From the NCBI RefSeq assembly GCF_900106795.1, contig NZ_FNNS01000002.1, positions 62,001-126,000 on the forward strand: DNA of 64,000 nucleotides, in the 5' to 3' direction. Numbering within the stretch: the first letter of the stretch is position 1; each line of letters opens with the position of its first letter. The position numbers were made by a program, and so were the translations under genes. Under the pieces are notes generated by a model. That model was not told the DNA's origin. It saw only the letters and a list, made by a program, of their open reading frames with translations, and made no database searches. Of this stretch, positions 1 to 8,210 are shown in pieces. The stretch comes from Aequorivita viscosa. GTDB lineage: Bacteria > Bacteroidota > Bacteroidia > Flavobacteriales > Flavobacteriaceae.

Positions 1-32
1 GAGGGACATTTTGGTATTCAGCAAAAAACCAA

Positions 33-293
33 TCAAAAATGTGGCTCATAATTGCTTCTGTCGGATTTTACGATTTTTATGTAAAGCAAACCGCGTTCTA
101 CTGCTTCAAGGGCTACCTTCATCTCTTTTTGAAGCATATTCATAACCTCATCATAATCGCCATAAACTTGTGTACTCAGCGGATTTTCAAGAACCGTAAG
201 TCCAGAATTTCTCAGGTTAGTTATAAAGTTTATTATCGCAGGTTCCCAATCGTCTTGCAACGGCGAAAGTGTGAGTTCTACTGAAATTTTCAT
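33..293 (-). CDS. Thiamine-binding/MTH1187-YkoF-like small protein
   Basis: Small cytosolic protein of 86 residues if started at the second ATG (MKISVELTLSP). The opening beta strand, the phrase NLRNSGLTVLENPLSTQVYGDY and the alternating strand/helix pattern resemble the MTH1187/YkoF ferredoxin-like family, some members of which bind thiamine. I prefer the inner start because the family normally begins directly with this strand; an upstream ATG would add 14 residues (start 335). It stands alone on the minus strand, with repeat-rich spacer on its right. The ligand is an inference from the family. Confidence 0.6.
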   Translation of the reverse strand: MKISVELTLSPLQDDWEPAIINFITNLRNSGLTVLENPLSTQVYGDYDEVMNMLQKEMKVALEAVERGLLYIKIVKSDRSNYEPHF

Positions 294-360
294 ATTCGAT
301 TTTTTTTCAAATTTATAGGTTTTCATTGTGGTCATTGGGGCTTAGCGGTATGTTTTTTTT

Positions 361-446
361 ACCACAGAGGCGCAGAGATCACAGAGGTTTTGAATTTTTG
401 GAATTTACAATTTTAAAATTTGTTTGGAATTTGGAATTTGGAATTT
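361..446. repeat. Dispersed intergenic repeat with TTTGGAA heptad array
   Basis: The spacer holds a short motif reading ACCACAGAGGCGCAGAGATC followed by ACAGAGG. After it comes AT-rich DNA with three exact TTTGGAA heptamers at 423-443. No gene is visible. The heptad periodicity recurs in other spacers of this window. Confidence 0.6.
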
Positions 447-459
447 ATTTTTTGGCACT

Positions 460-1155
460 TTAATCCTCAAAGGCTGTTCCCATCACAATCATATCTGCTC
501 CCGCAAGATATGCGGCCTGTTTTTGGGATTCAGATCTTATTCCACCGCCCACAATCAACGGGATTTTTATGGCTTCTTTTACTTTCGCTATTATTTCAGG
601 TTTCACAGGAAATTTAGCACCACTTCCTGCTTCCAAATAAATAAGTTTGGCGCCCATATACTGCCCGGCCAAAGCCGTGTGTACAATATCTTCAGCATTT
701 TCTTGTGATATTGGCTCTGTTGCAGTCACTTTTGAAACAGACGAATGATTTCCACCGTCGATCAATAAATAGCCCGTTGGAATGATTTCTAATGGCGAAT
801 TTTTCAACTTGGCAATAGACTTTACTTGTTGTCCCACTAAATATTCGGCATTGCGGCCAGAAAGCAAGGTTAAAAACAAAAGCACATCGGCCAAAGAAGT
901 AATATGCGAATAGTCGCCAGGAAAAAGGAAAATTGGGAGCTTTGTGTTTTGTTTTAATGCTTTCACGACACCTTCGGTTTCGCCGTTGGCCACAGTGCTG
1001 CCTCCTACAAAAAGATGTGTAGTATTATTAGGAATTTTATTCAGAAAAGCATCAATCTCAACATTGTCAAATTTATCAGGATCTATAAGAATAGCGAGCA
1101 ATTTTTCGTTCGCTTTTACCGATTTCAGAATAGCATTATAAAAAAGTTTGTCCAT
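460..1155 (-). CDS. Geranylgeranylglyceryl phosphate synthase family protein (PcrB-like)
   Basis: A 231-residue TIM-barrel prenyltransferase-like protein. Family signatures are visible: LIDPDKF near residue 24, FVGGSTVANG near 50, IFLFPGDYSHI near 75, YLEAGSGAKFPV near 174, PLIVGGGIRS near 200 and ADMIVMGTAFE at the C terminus; these form the phosphate and prenyl-diphosphate sites in GGGPS/PcrB enzymes. Archaeal members attach a geranylgeranyl chain to glycerol-1-phosphate for ether lipids. The bacterial substrate and product here are not shown by the sequence. The gene starts on the base after the PPTase stop, so the two are co-transcribed and probably translationally coupled. Confidence 0.88.
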   Translation of the reverse strand: MDKLFYNAILKSVKANEKLLAILIDPDKFDNVEIDAFLNKIPNNTTHLFVGGSTVANGETEGVVKALKQNTKLPIFLFPGDYSHITSLADVLLFLTLLSGRNAEYLVGQQVKSIAKLKNSPLEIIPTGYLLIDGGNHSSVSKVTATEPISQENAEDIVHTALAGQYMGAKLIYLEAGSGAKFPVKPEIIAKVKEAIKIPLIVGGGIRSESQKQAAYLAGADMIVMGTAFED

Positions 1156-1794
1156 TTAATTTCGGTTAGAAATAAGGGCATAGGCACAGGTAAATCCTTC
1201 AAACTCTAGAAAATCTATGTCATAAGTCACTTCTTTAGCGCCATAGGTAACAGTGGCGGTAGTTCTGTCGTGATCTAAGTCGAATTCATCAACATCTATA
1301 TGCTGAAGGAAACTCACGCTTTTTTCTGAAAAACTTTTATAAAGTGATTCTTTTGCACACCAAACAATGGTAAGCTTTCGCATTAAAGCATCTTCATTTG
1401 CGATAGTGCGATATTCTTCAATAGGTGTAAATTTATGGGCAATCCGAAGTATTTTAGGTCGTTGTTTTTCAATATCAATCCCCACTTCCATATCACTAAT
1501 TATAATTGCTGAAAAATTAAATGAATGCGTGATAGAAATATACTTATCATCATTTAAATGTGGTTTTCCATTTTCATCATAATACAAATCGTGATCTGTA
1601 TATCCCTCAATCGCTAATAACTGACGAATGCTCATAAATGCACGTCGGTGAATTTCGCTTTTCATATTTACCACCCGATTTGTACAATTTTCAGTGAGTT
1701 GAATATGCTTTGAAAGGACATCAAAAGACTCTTCAATTTTCCAAATAAGTACTTTGGTTGAGGGGTTTACTGTTATAGTTTTGTAAAGTGGCAT
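1156..1794 (-). CDS. 4'-phosphopantetheinyl transferase superfamily protein
   Basis: A 212-residue protein with the two diagnostic Sfp/AcpS-like motifs: GIDIEKQRP near residue 104 (Mg2+-binding aspartate/glutamate) and WCAKESLYKSF near 145 (catalytic glutamate/lysine). It should move phosphopantetheine from CoA to a serine of a carrier protein in the cytoplasm. The length fits the Sfp-type rather than the short AcpS type, and a separate acpS would be expected elsewhere. It is the first gene of a two-gene unit with the GGGPS-like gene, zero bases apart. The carrier protein it serves cannot be told from the context. Confidence 0.88.
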   Translation of the reverse strand: MPLYKTITVNPSTKVLIWKIEESFDVLSKHIQLTENCTNRVVNMKSEIHRRAFMSIRQLLAIEGYTDHDLYYDENGKPHLNDDKYISITHSFNFSAIIISDMEVGIDIEKQRPKILRIAHKFTPIEEYRTIANEDALMRKLTIVWCAKESLYKSFSEKSVSFLQHIDVDEFDLDHDRTTATVTYGAKEVTYDIDFLEFEGFTCAYALISNRN

Positions 1795-1867
1795 AGAATA
1801 TTAGAGAGATATTATGTACTTTTGCAGACCTAAATGAAAAATCAAAATTAGTTAATATCAATGAGTT

Positions 1868-1883
1868 TCCCGCCTTTGTGGGA
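1868..1883 (+). promoter_or_regulatory. TCCCGC hairpin in the ahcY leader
   Basis: TCCCGC-CTTT-GTGGGA can fold into a six-pair stem ending 17 bases before the ahcY start. A TACTTTTG element matching the Bacteroidota -7 consensus lies upstream at 1817-1824, so the hairpin should be in the 5' leader; I see no good -33 element. Similar hairpins precede other genes in this window. Confidence 0.4.
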
Positions 1884-1900
1884 GATAAAAATCAAAATTT

Positions 1901-3217
1901 ATGTCAACGAAAACAGTGCCTTACACGGCGTACAAAGTAAAAGACATTTCTCTTGCAGATTGGGGAAGAAAAGAAATTGAACTTGCGGAAGCAGAAATGC
2001 CAGGACTTATGAGTCTCCGTGAAGAATATGGAGCAGAGCAGCCTTTAAAAGGAACGCGTATTGCAGGATGTTTGCACATGACAATTCAAACTGCAGTACT
2101 TATAGAAACACTTGTTGCTTTAGGTGCTGAAGTTACTTGGAGCTCTTGTAATATTTTCTCAACTCAAGACCACGCTGCTGCGGCTATGGCTGCTGCAGGA
2201 ATTGCAGTGTATGCTTGGAAAGGAATGACAGAAGAAGAATTTGAATGGTGTATTGAGCAAACTCTTTTCTTCGGTGAGGAACGCAAGCCATTAAATATGA
2301 TTCTTGACGATGGCGGCGACCTTACCAATATGGTTTTAGACAAATATCCAGAGCTTGCTAGCGCAGTAAAAGGTATTTCTGAAGAAACCACAACGGGTGT
2401 TCACAGATTATACGAACGCGTTAAAAAAGGAACACTGCCTATGCCTGCTATCAACATTAACGATAGCGTTACAAAAAGTAAATTTGACAACAAATACGGA
2501 TGTCGCGAAAGTGCTGTGGATGCTATTCGCCGCGCAACAGATTTAATGCTTGCTGGAAAACGTGTAGTTGTATGTGGTTATGGTGATGTTGGTAAAGGAA
2601 CTGCAGCCTCGTTTAAAGGAGCTGGAAGTATTGTAACTGTTACCGAAATTGATCCAATTTGTGCACTACAAGCTGCAATGGACGGTTTTGAAGTTAAAAG
2701 ACTAGAAACTGTTATCGGAAATGCCGACATCGTGATTACTACAACTGGAAACAAAGATATTATTCGCGGAGAGCATTTTGAAGCAATGAAAGACAAAACA
2801 GTTGTTTGTAACATTGGTCACTTTGACAACGAAATTGACGTGGCTTGGTTAAAGAAAAACCACGGAAGCACACACGTTGAAATAAAACCACAAGTTGATA
2901 AATATACTATTAACGGAAAAGACATCATCCTTTTAGCTGAAGGCCGATTGGTGAATCTTGGTTGCGCTACAGGTCACCCAAGTTTTGTAATGAGCAATAG
3001 TTTTACCAACCAAACCCTTGCTCAAATTGAGCTTTGGAAAAATGGTGAAAACTACGAAAACAAAGTATATATGCTTCCTAAGCATTTAGATGAAAAAGTT
3101 GCAAAACTTCACCTTGAAAAAATTGGAGTTGAACTTACTGAGCTTAAGCCGGACCAAGCAGAATACATTGGAGTAACTGTTGAAGGCCCATACAAGCCTG
3201 AGTATTATAGATACTAA
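1901..3217 (+). CDS. ahcY: Adenosylhomocysteinase
   Basis: A 438-residue S-adenosylhomocysteine hydrolase. It splits SAH to adenosine and homocysteine, removing the product inhibitor of methyltransferases and feeding the methionine cycle. Visible features: [15 protein letters not shown] near residue 57 (substrate site), [14 protein letters not shown] near 82, [18 protein letters not shown] near 187 (catalytic lysine and aspartate region), the NAD-binding glycine motif [10 protein letters not shown] near 225, and the C-terminal NAD-binding residues near KPEYYRY. The length is normal for the bacterial enzyme. It is a single-gene unit between a leader with a hairpin and a strong terminator. The next gene on the same strand also acts on a methionine-cycle metabolite. 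Confidence 0.97.
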   Translation: MSTKTVPYTAYKVKDISLADWGRKEIELAEAEMPGLMSLREEYGAEQPLKGTRIAGCLHMTIQTAVLIETLVALGAEVTWSSCNIFSTQDHAAAAMAAAGIAVYAWKGMTEEEFEWCIEQTLFFGEERKPLNMILDDGGDLTNMVLDKYPELASAVKGISEETTTGVHRLYERVKKGTLPMPAININDSVTKSKFDNKYGCRESAVDAIRRATDLMLAGKRVVVCGYGDVGKGTAASFKGAGSIVTVTEIDPICALQAAMDGFEVKRLETVIGNADIVITTTGNKDIIRGEHFEAMKDKTVVCNIGHFDNEIDVAWLKKNHGSTHVEIKPQVDKYTINGKDIILLAEGRLVNLGCATGHPSFVMSNSFTNQTLAQIELWKNGENYENKVYMLPKHLDEKVAKLHLEKIGVELTELKPDQAEYIGVTVEGPYKPEYYRY

Positions 3218-3264
3218 TTGATTTACGATTGTAGACTTTAGAATTACGATTCTATTCAAAATTG

Positions 3265-3294
3265 AAACCCTTGCAGCAATGTGAGGGTTTTTTT
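3265..3294 (+). terminator. Rho-independent terminator after ahcY
   Basis: AAACCCT pairs with AGGGTTT (3265-3271 and 3284-3290), followed by a run of T. It lies about 50 bases after the ahcY stop. The bases between (3222-3250) show a degenerate seven-base periodicity. Confidence 0.75.
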
Positions 3295-3353
3295 ATTGGC
3301 TGAAATAAATAGTAACTTCGACAAATACATTCGAATGTAAAATTTCAATCAAA

Positions 3354-4505
3354 ATGATTAAAAGCTCCAAACTCCCAAACATTCCAAATTCCATCTTCTC
3401 AATCATGAGTAAAATGGCGGCAGAACATAATGCTATTAATCTATCGCAAGGTTTCCCGAACTTCCCTAGTGATTCAAAACTGAATGATTTGGCAAGTGAG
3501 GCGATGCGTGAAGGGTTTAATCAATACGCACCAATGGCAGGCGATTTTGAACTTCGAATGGAAATTTCCAAAAAGATAGAAAAGCTTCACAGTCGTTTTT
3601 ACAATCCAGAGTCTGAAATAACCATAACTGCAGGTGCTACACAAGCTATTTTCACGATAATCGCTACAACCATTTCCAAAGACGACGAAGTGATTGTTTT
3701 CACCCCGGCGTATGATTGTTATGCGCCTACAGTAGAATTATTTGGCGGAAAGATTGTTCCCATTCAACTGAAGCCTCCGTTTTACACAGTAGATTGGACG
3801 GAAGTTGCCGATAAAATTTCTTCAAACACGAAAATGATAATCATCAATAGTCCGCATAATCCAAGTGGGATGCTCTTTTCTGAAGAGGATATGTTAGAGC
3901 TGCAAAAGTTGGCGGAAATACATGACCTATTGGTTTTAAGCGATGAAGTGTACGAGCATATTATTTTTGACGGTAATATCCACCAAAGTGCATCTAAATA
4001 TGAAACCTTGGCAAATCGAAGTTTTATTACAGCTTCCTTTGGAAAGACATTTCACAACACTGGTTGGAAAATGGGCTACTGTGCAGCTCCAGCATATTTA
4101 ATGAAAGAGTTTCAAAAAGTTCACCAATTCAATGTTTTTTGTGTGAACCATCCCTTTCAAAAGGCTTTTGCTACGTATTTAAAAAACGCTAATCACTATT
4201 TAAACCTTTCAAACTTCTATCAACAAAAGCGAGATTTCTTTTTGAATGTAATGGAAGGGTCAAAATTCAAAATTGTTCCTTCAAAAGGCACTTATTTTCA
4301 AATGCTAGACTTTTCTGATATTTCAAATGAAAACGATATTGCTTTTGCAGAAAGGCTCACAAAAGAATATAAGGTAGCCACAATACCTACTTCTGTCTTT
4401 AACAAAGACGGAGCAGACTACAAACAAATTCGTGTTTGTTTTGCAAAAACTGAAGAAACGCTAGCGGAAGCAGCAACAATTCTAAAAGAGTTTTCTAAGC
4501 TTTAA
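3354..4505 (+). CDS. Methionine/aromatic aminotransferase, class I/II (YbdL-KAT type)
   Basis: A 383-residue fold-type I PLP aminotransferase. It shows NLSQGFPNFPSD near residue 31 (substrate arginine loop of the kynurenine/methionine aminotransferase group), the ATQAI phosphate-binding turn near 95, NSPHNPSGM near 165, SDEVYEH near 199 and the Schiff-base lysine in SFGKTFHNTGWKMGY near 229. It probably transaminates methionine or 2-oxo-4-methylthiobutyrate, with aromatic amino acids as alternatives. It follows ahcY by 136 bases but lies beyond its terminator, so it is likely a separate transcript. The exact donor and acceptor are inferred. Confidence 0.9.
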   Translation: MIKSSKLPNIPNSIFSIMSKMAAEHNAINLSQGFPNFPSDSKLNDLASEAMREGFNQYAPMAGDFELRMEISKKIEKLHSRFYNPESEITITAGATQAIFTIIATTISKDDEVIVFTPAYDCYAPTVELFGGKIVPIQLKPPFYTVDWTEVADKISSNTKMIIINSPHNPSGMLFSEEDMLELQKLAEIHDLLVLSDEVYEHIIFDGNIHQSASKYETLANRSFITASFGKTFHNTGWKMGYCAAPAYLMKEFQKVHQFNVFCVNHPFQKAFATYLKNANHYLNLSNFYQQKRDFFLNVMEGSKFKIVPSKGTYFQMLDFSDISNENDIAFAERLTKEYKVATIPTSVFNKDGADYKQIRVCFAKTEETLAEAATILKEFSKL

Positions 4506-4536
4506 TTGAAATAAAAGATTTTCTATAACAATCAAA

Positions 4537-5430
4537 TTACAGCTTTTCGCAAAGCATTCTTACTTCTTTCTCATAGCGTTTAATTATCCTTTGCTGAAGC
4601 GTATTGTTTTTTGGAATACTTCGTCCATCGATTTCAACTATTGGTGTAAGTTCACCCATAGTACCTGTAGCGAAAACTCCATCGCCATTATAGAACTGAG
4701 ATAACGAAATATCCGCCTCGACAAGAGCGATTCCTTCCTTGTTACACATTTCCATTACTGAATTTCTTGTAATTCCAGGAAGACAAGCGTGGGCAAAGGG
4801 CGTATAAACTTTTCCATCTTTTACCATAAAAACATTGCTGCCATTCAGCTCAGCTACAAAACCGCGATCGTCTAACATTAACCCTGCATCTTTTCCAGCA
4901 ACATTGGCTTGAATTTTCGCGATGATATTATTGAGCAAGTTATTATGATGAATTTTGCTGTCTAAAAACTGAGGAGAATTTCTACGTTGACTTGTACTAA
5001 TTACTTTAATGCCGTGATCGTTATCGTATACTAGTATTTTCCATTCGGCTAAAACAATAAGGCAAGATCCGTTCTGGTTCAACCGTGGGTCCATACCACT
5101 GGTTATTTTTTCGCCACGTGTTAAAGTGAGGCGGATGTGTGTATCATCGGTCATTCCATTAGCATCGAGGGTTTGCTTTATTGCATCTTTAATAAACTCT
5201 TTAGAAGGAATATCGACAAAAGCCAACGTTTTAGCCGATTCGTGCAAACGGGTTAAATGTTTGTCAAGACAAACAACGCCTTCAGGATATACGCGCAGCC
5301 CTTCCCAAACGGCATCGCCCCCTTGAACTGAGCTATCGAAAACTGAAACTTTCGCTTCGCTTCGCGGGAATAAACGGTCCCTGATAAACACTTGAATGTT
5401 GTCGTTCTGCGGATTTGATTTTTGAAGCAT
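4537..5430 (-). CDS. Class IV PLP aminotransferase (BCAT/DAAT-like)
   Basis: A 297-residue fold-type IV aminotransferase. Features seen are GGDAVWEGLRVYPEGVVCLDKHLTRLHESA in the N-terminal domain (split here by FDSSVQ before it), LTLTRGEK near residue 100, the likely PLP lysine in LDSKIHHNNLLNN near 155, GFVAELNGSNVFMV near 190 and GTMGELTPIVEIDG near 257. These fit the branched-chain/D-amino-acid aminotransferase family without deciding the substrate. The sulfotransferase-like gene lies 39 bases upstream on the same strand, so they form a two-gene operon, and the substrate may be the same small molecule. I avoid the symbol ilvE because specificity is not shown. Confidence 0.82.
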   Translation of the reverse strand: MLQKSNPQNDNIQVFIRDRLFPRSEAKVSVFDSSVQGGDAVWEGLRVYPEGVVCLDKHLTRLHESAKTLAFVDIPSKEFIKDAIKQTLDANGMTDDTHIRLTLTRGEKITSGMDPRLNQNGSCLIVLAEWKILVYDNDHGIKVISTSQRRNSPQFLDSKIHHNNLLNNIIAKIQANVAGKDAGLMLDDRGFVAELNGSNVFMVKDGKVYTPFAHACLPGITRNSVMEMCNKEGIALVEADISLSQFYNGDGVFATGTMGELTPIVEIDGRSIPKNNTLQQRIIKRYEKEVRMLCEKL

Positions 5431-5469
5431 GGTTTCTATTTTTATTTAAGATTGAGGAATGTAGCACCT

Positions 5470-6192
5470 TCAATCATTAATTAATATGTTGTTTTTTAAA
5501 GTTTCGTAATAAGGCAAAGCTTCTTTCAGTAAAGGTTTTAAATGAATTGGTAACGGCTGAGAACTGCTTTTTTGAATAGCAAATCCATCAGAATTATGAA
5601 CGTTGTTATACCAATGTTTTGCCCAAACTCCATCTTCGGGAATACCGCCCTTCTTCCAGCGGAGCATTTTTTCAGAAAAGGGAATGTTTAGCAAAGCGCA
5701 CAGCTTCCTTAAATAAGTTTCCGGATTCTTTAAAAGTTCATCACTATCGATAACTAATGGAGTTTTACCGTTTTTCTTCAGAAATAAAAACAATTCCGAA
5801 GCTTTTTTAATTCCGATATCGTTTAAAGTTGGCGTATGTATCACTTTAGCGAAAGAAGCAATTAGCTTTTTTGGGTGTCGGATAAGTAGAATATTACTCC
5901 AATTTAATATGAAATATGGAGATTGCTCTAAGTAATGATGTGCCATTCCTTTAACGAAAACTTGTGTTGTTTCAGCAAGTGAATTTATACCGTGAACAAT
6001 CTCATCTGCGTTTAACTCCATGGATTGTAAAATTTCTTCTTGCGACGGGTGGCGGTTTTCAATTGAAGCATTGTTTAGATAATATCCATAAAAAGGCTCA
6101 TCCAAAACTGCTGTGTCTTGGCGTTGCGCAAAAGAATACATCAGAGCAGTTGAAAGGTTACGAGGGCCAGAAATGAGATTGATTACCTTCAT
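5470..6192 (-). CDS. Sulfotransferase-like P-loop protein
   Basis: A 240-residue soluble protein beginning with a beta strand and a loop, LISGPRNLSTALMYSFAQR, that matches the 5' phosphosulfate-binding loop of the PAPS sulfotransferase fold. LDEPFYGYYL follows near residue 30, and WSNILLIRHPKKLIASF near 98 resembles the 3' phosphate-binding segment. Homologues are often listed as sulfotransferase family or hypothetical. It is the first gene of an operon with a class IV aminotransferase. The acceptor is unknown, and a non-sulfotransferase role on the same fold is possible. Confidence 0.65.
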   Translation of the reverse strand: MKVINLISGPRNLSTALMYSFAQRQDTAVLDEPFYGYYLNNASIENRHPSQEEILQSMELNADEIVHGINSLAETTQVFVKGMAHHYLEQSPYFILNWSNILLIRHPKKLIASFAKVIHTPTLNDIGIKKASELFLFLKKNGKTPLVIDSDELLKNPETYLRKLCALLNIPFSEKMLRWKKGGIPEDGVWAKHWYNNVHNSDGFAIQKSSSQPLPIHLKPLLKEALPYYETLKNNILIND

Positions 6193-6274
6193 TTACTAAA
6201 AGTATTAATTTATTTGGAAACAGAACATTTCGAATAGGACTTTTAGAAATTTCCACAAACAGAATCCAATGAAA

Positions 6275-6315
6275 AGCGGCAATCACAAGAAATTGAATTC
6301 TTTATGATTGCCGCT
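6275..6315 (-). terminator. Terminator hairpin after glmS
   Basis: AGCGGCAATCA and TGATTGCCGCT form a perfect 11-base stem around a 19-base loop. On the minus strand the right arm is followed by a short T run, 43 bases past the glmS stop. Confidence 0.7.
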
Positions 6316-6357
6316 ATATAATTTGTGATCTAGAAATAAATCTAGTTCGTTTCTATA

Positions 6358-8205
6358 CTATTCTACTGTAACAGATTTTGCCAAATTTCGAGGCTGATCT
6401 ACATTGCGACCAAGCATTACTGCTATATGGTACGACAATAGTTGAAGTGGTATAGTTGTAAGTAAAGGCGTTAATGGCTCTGGAGTATGTGGCACTTCCA
6501 TTACATAATCTGCCATTTCGCTTACTACTTTATCCCCTTCAGAAACCACTGCAATGATTTTACCTTTTCTTGCTTTTATTTCTTGAATATTGCTCACTAC
6601 CTTTTCGTAATGCTCACTTTTTATTGCAACCACTACAACAGGCATAGACTCGTCGATAAGTGCAATAGGACCGTGTTTCATTTCGGCAGCTGGATACCCT
6701 TCTGCATGGATATAGGAGATTTCTTTAAGCTTTAAAGCCCCTTCTAAAGCAACTGGGAAGTTGTAACCTCTTCCTAAGTAAAGGAAATTACGTGCATCTT
6801 TAAAAACCGCGGCAATTTCTTTAATCTTACTTTCGGTTTTTAACGCTTCTTCCACGTGTGTTGGAATAAGCGCCAATTCGTGTAAATAACGCACAAAATC
6901 GCTATGGCTTATTGTTCCTTTGGCTTTTGCTAACCTAAGGGCCAACATAGTAAGCACTGTAATTTGAGTAGTAAACGCTTTGGTACTTGCAACCCCAATT
7001 TCAGGACCGGCATGCGTATACGTTCCGCTGTGTGTTTCGCGAGAAATTGTGGAACCTACCACGTTACAAATTCCATAAACAAAAGCGCCATGCTGTTTCG
7101 CTAGTTTTATAGCCGCCAACGTATCGGCAGTTTCGCCACTTTGTGAAATGGCAATTATTATATCTTTTGACGAAATAATAGGGTTTCTGTAACGGAATTC
7201 AGAAGCATATTCTACTTCTACAGGAATTCGCGTAAAGTCTTCGATAATGTATTCTGCAACTAGACCTGCATGCCAAGAAGTTCCACATGCTACAATGATG
7301 ATGCGCTCTGCGTTAAGAAATTTTTCAATGTGATTTTCTAAACCACCAAGTCGTACAATTCCTTCGTCTGGAAGTAATCGTCCGCGATAGGTATCTTTAA
7401 TTACTGAAGGTTGCTCGTAAATTTCCTTTAACATAAAGTGATCGTACCCTCCTTTTTCAATTTGCTCAAGATTCATTTGAAGCTCTTGAATATAAGGCGC
7501 CACTACTTTGTCATCTTTAATTTTACGAATTTTCACATCTCGTCCTAAACGGATAATTGCCATTTCTTCATCTTCAAGATAAATAGCATTATTTGTAAAT
7601 TCAATAAAAGGTGAAGCATCGCTAGCTACAAAAAATTCATCTTCCCCAATACCAATGGCTAATGGGCTTCCTAACTTTGCAACTACAATTTCGTCTGGCT
7701 TTTTTCTATCGAAAAGTGCAATTGCATATGCTCCTACCACTTGGTTTAAAGCAATTTGAACAGCTTTCCCTAGCTTTAGTTTTTGATTTTTTTGTATATC
7801 TTCAATAAGGTTTACTAACACTTCTGTATCGGTATCAGACTTAAAAGTATACCCTCTATTTATCAATTCCTTTTTAAGCGTGTCGTAATTTTCTATAATT
7901 CCATTATGAATAATCACTAAGTCTCCGCTATTGGAATAATGTGGATGGCTGTTTACGTCGTTAGGCACCCCGTGAGTAGCCCAACGTGTATGCCCAATAC
8001 CTAAGTTTCCGACTAAAGACATTTCGTTTTTAGCTTTTTCTTCAAGAGTAGCTACTTTGCCTTTTGTTTTACAAAGCTGAATATCCTTACCGTCAAACAA
8101 TGCAATCCCTGCACTGTCATAACCGCGATATTCTAATCTTTTTAACCCCTTAAGTATAATGGGATAAGCATCCCTTTTTCCGATATAACCAACAATTCCA
8201 CACAT
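6358..8205 (-). CDS. glmS: Glutamine-fructose-6-phosphate aminotransferase (isomerizing)
   Basis: A 615-residue enzyme making glucosamine-6-phosphate from fructose-6-phosphate and glutamine, the entry to UDP-GlcNAc and cell-envelope synthesis. The N-terminal Ntn amidotransferase domain begins MCGIVGYIGKRDA with the catalytic cysteine at position 2, then YRGYDSAGIAL, GIGHTRWATHG and NGIIENY. Two SIS isomerase domains follow, with ACGTSWHAG near residue 305, SQSGETADTL near 353 and EGALKLKEISYIHAEGYPAAEMKHGP near 490 (split by family motifs). It ends in the typical PRNLAKSVTVE. It is last in an operon after the DUF4270 gene. I see no glmS ribozyme upstream; the gap to the previous gene is only a few bases. 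Confidence 0.97.
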   Translation of the reverse strand: MCGIVGYIGKRDAYPIILKGLKRLEYRGYDSAGIALFDGKDIQLCKTKGKVATLEEKAKNEMSLVGNLGIGHTRWATHGVPNDVNSHPHYSNSGDLVIIHNGIIENYDTLKKELINRGYTFKSDTDTEVLVNLIEDIQKNQKLKLGKAVQIALNQVVGAYAIALFDRKKPDEIVVAKLGSPLAIGIGEDEFFVASDASPFIEFTNNAIYLEDEEMAIIRLGRDVKIRKIKDDKVVAPYIQELQMNLEQIEKGGYDHFMLKEIYEQPSVIKDTYRGRLLPDEGIVRLGGLENHIEKFLNAERIIIVACGTSWHAGLVAEYIIEDFTRIPVEVEYASEFRYRNPIISSKDIIIAISQSGETADTLAAIKLAKQHGAFVYGICNVVGSTISRETHSGTYTHAGPEIGVASTKAFTTQITVLTMLALRLAKAKGTISHSDFVRYLHELALIPTHVEEALKTESKIKEIAAVFKDARNFLYLGRGYNFPVALEGALKLKEISYIHAEGYPAAEMKHGPIALIDESMPVVVVAIKSEHYEKVVSNIQEIKARKGKIIAVVSEGDKVVSEMADYVMEVPHTPEPLTPLLTTIPLQLLSYHIAVMLGRNVDQPRNLAKSVTVE

Positions 8206-8210
8206 AGTTA

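Noticed and set aside
1795-1900. A SAM or SAH riboswitch before ahcY
   Set aside because: Only 100 bases with a single six-pair hairpin; none of the multi-stem structure of known SAM or SAH riboswitches.
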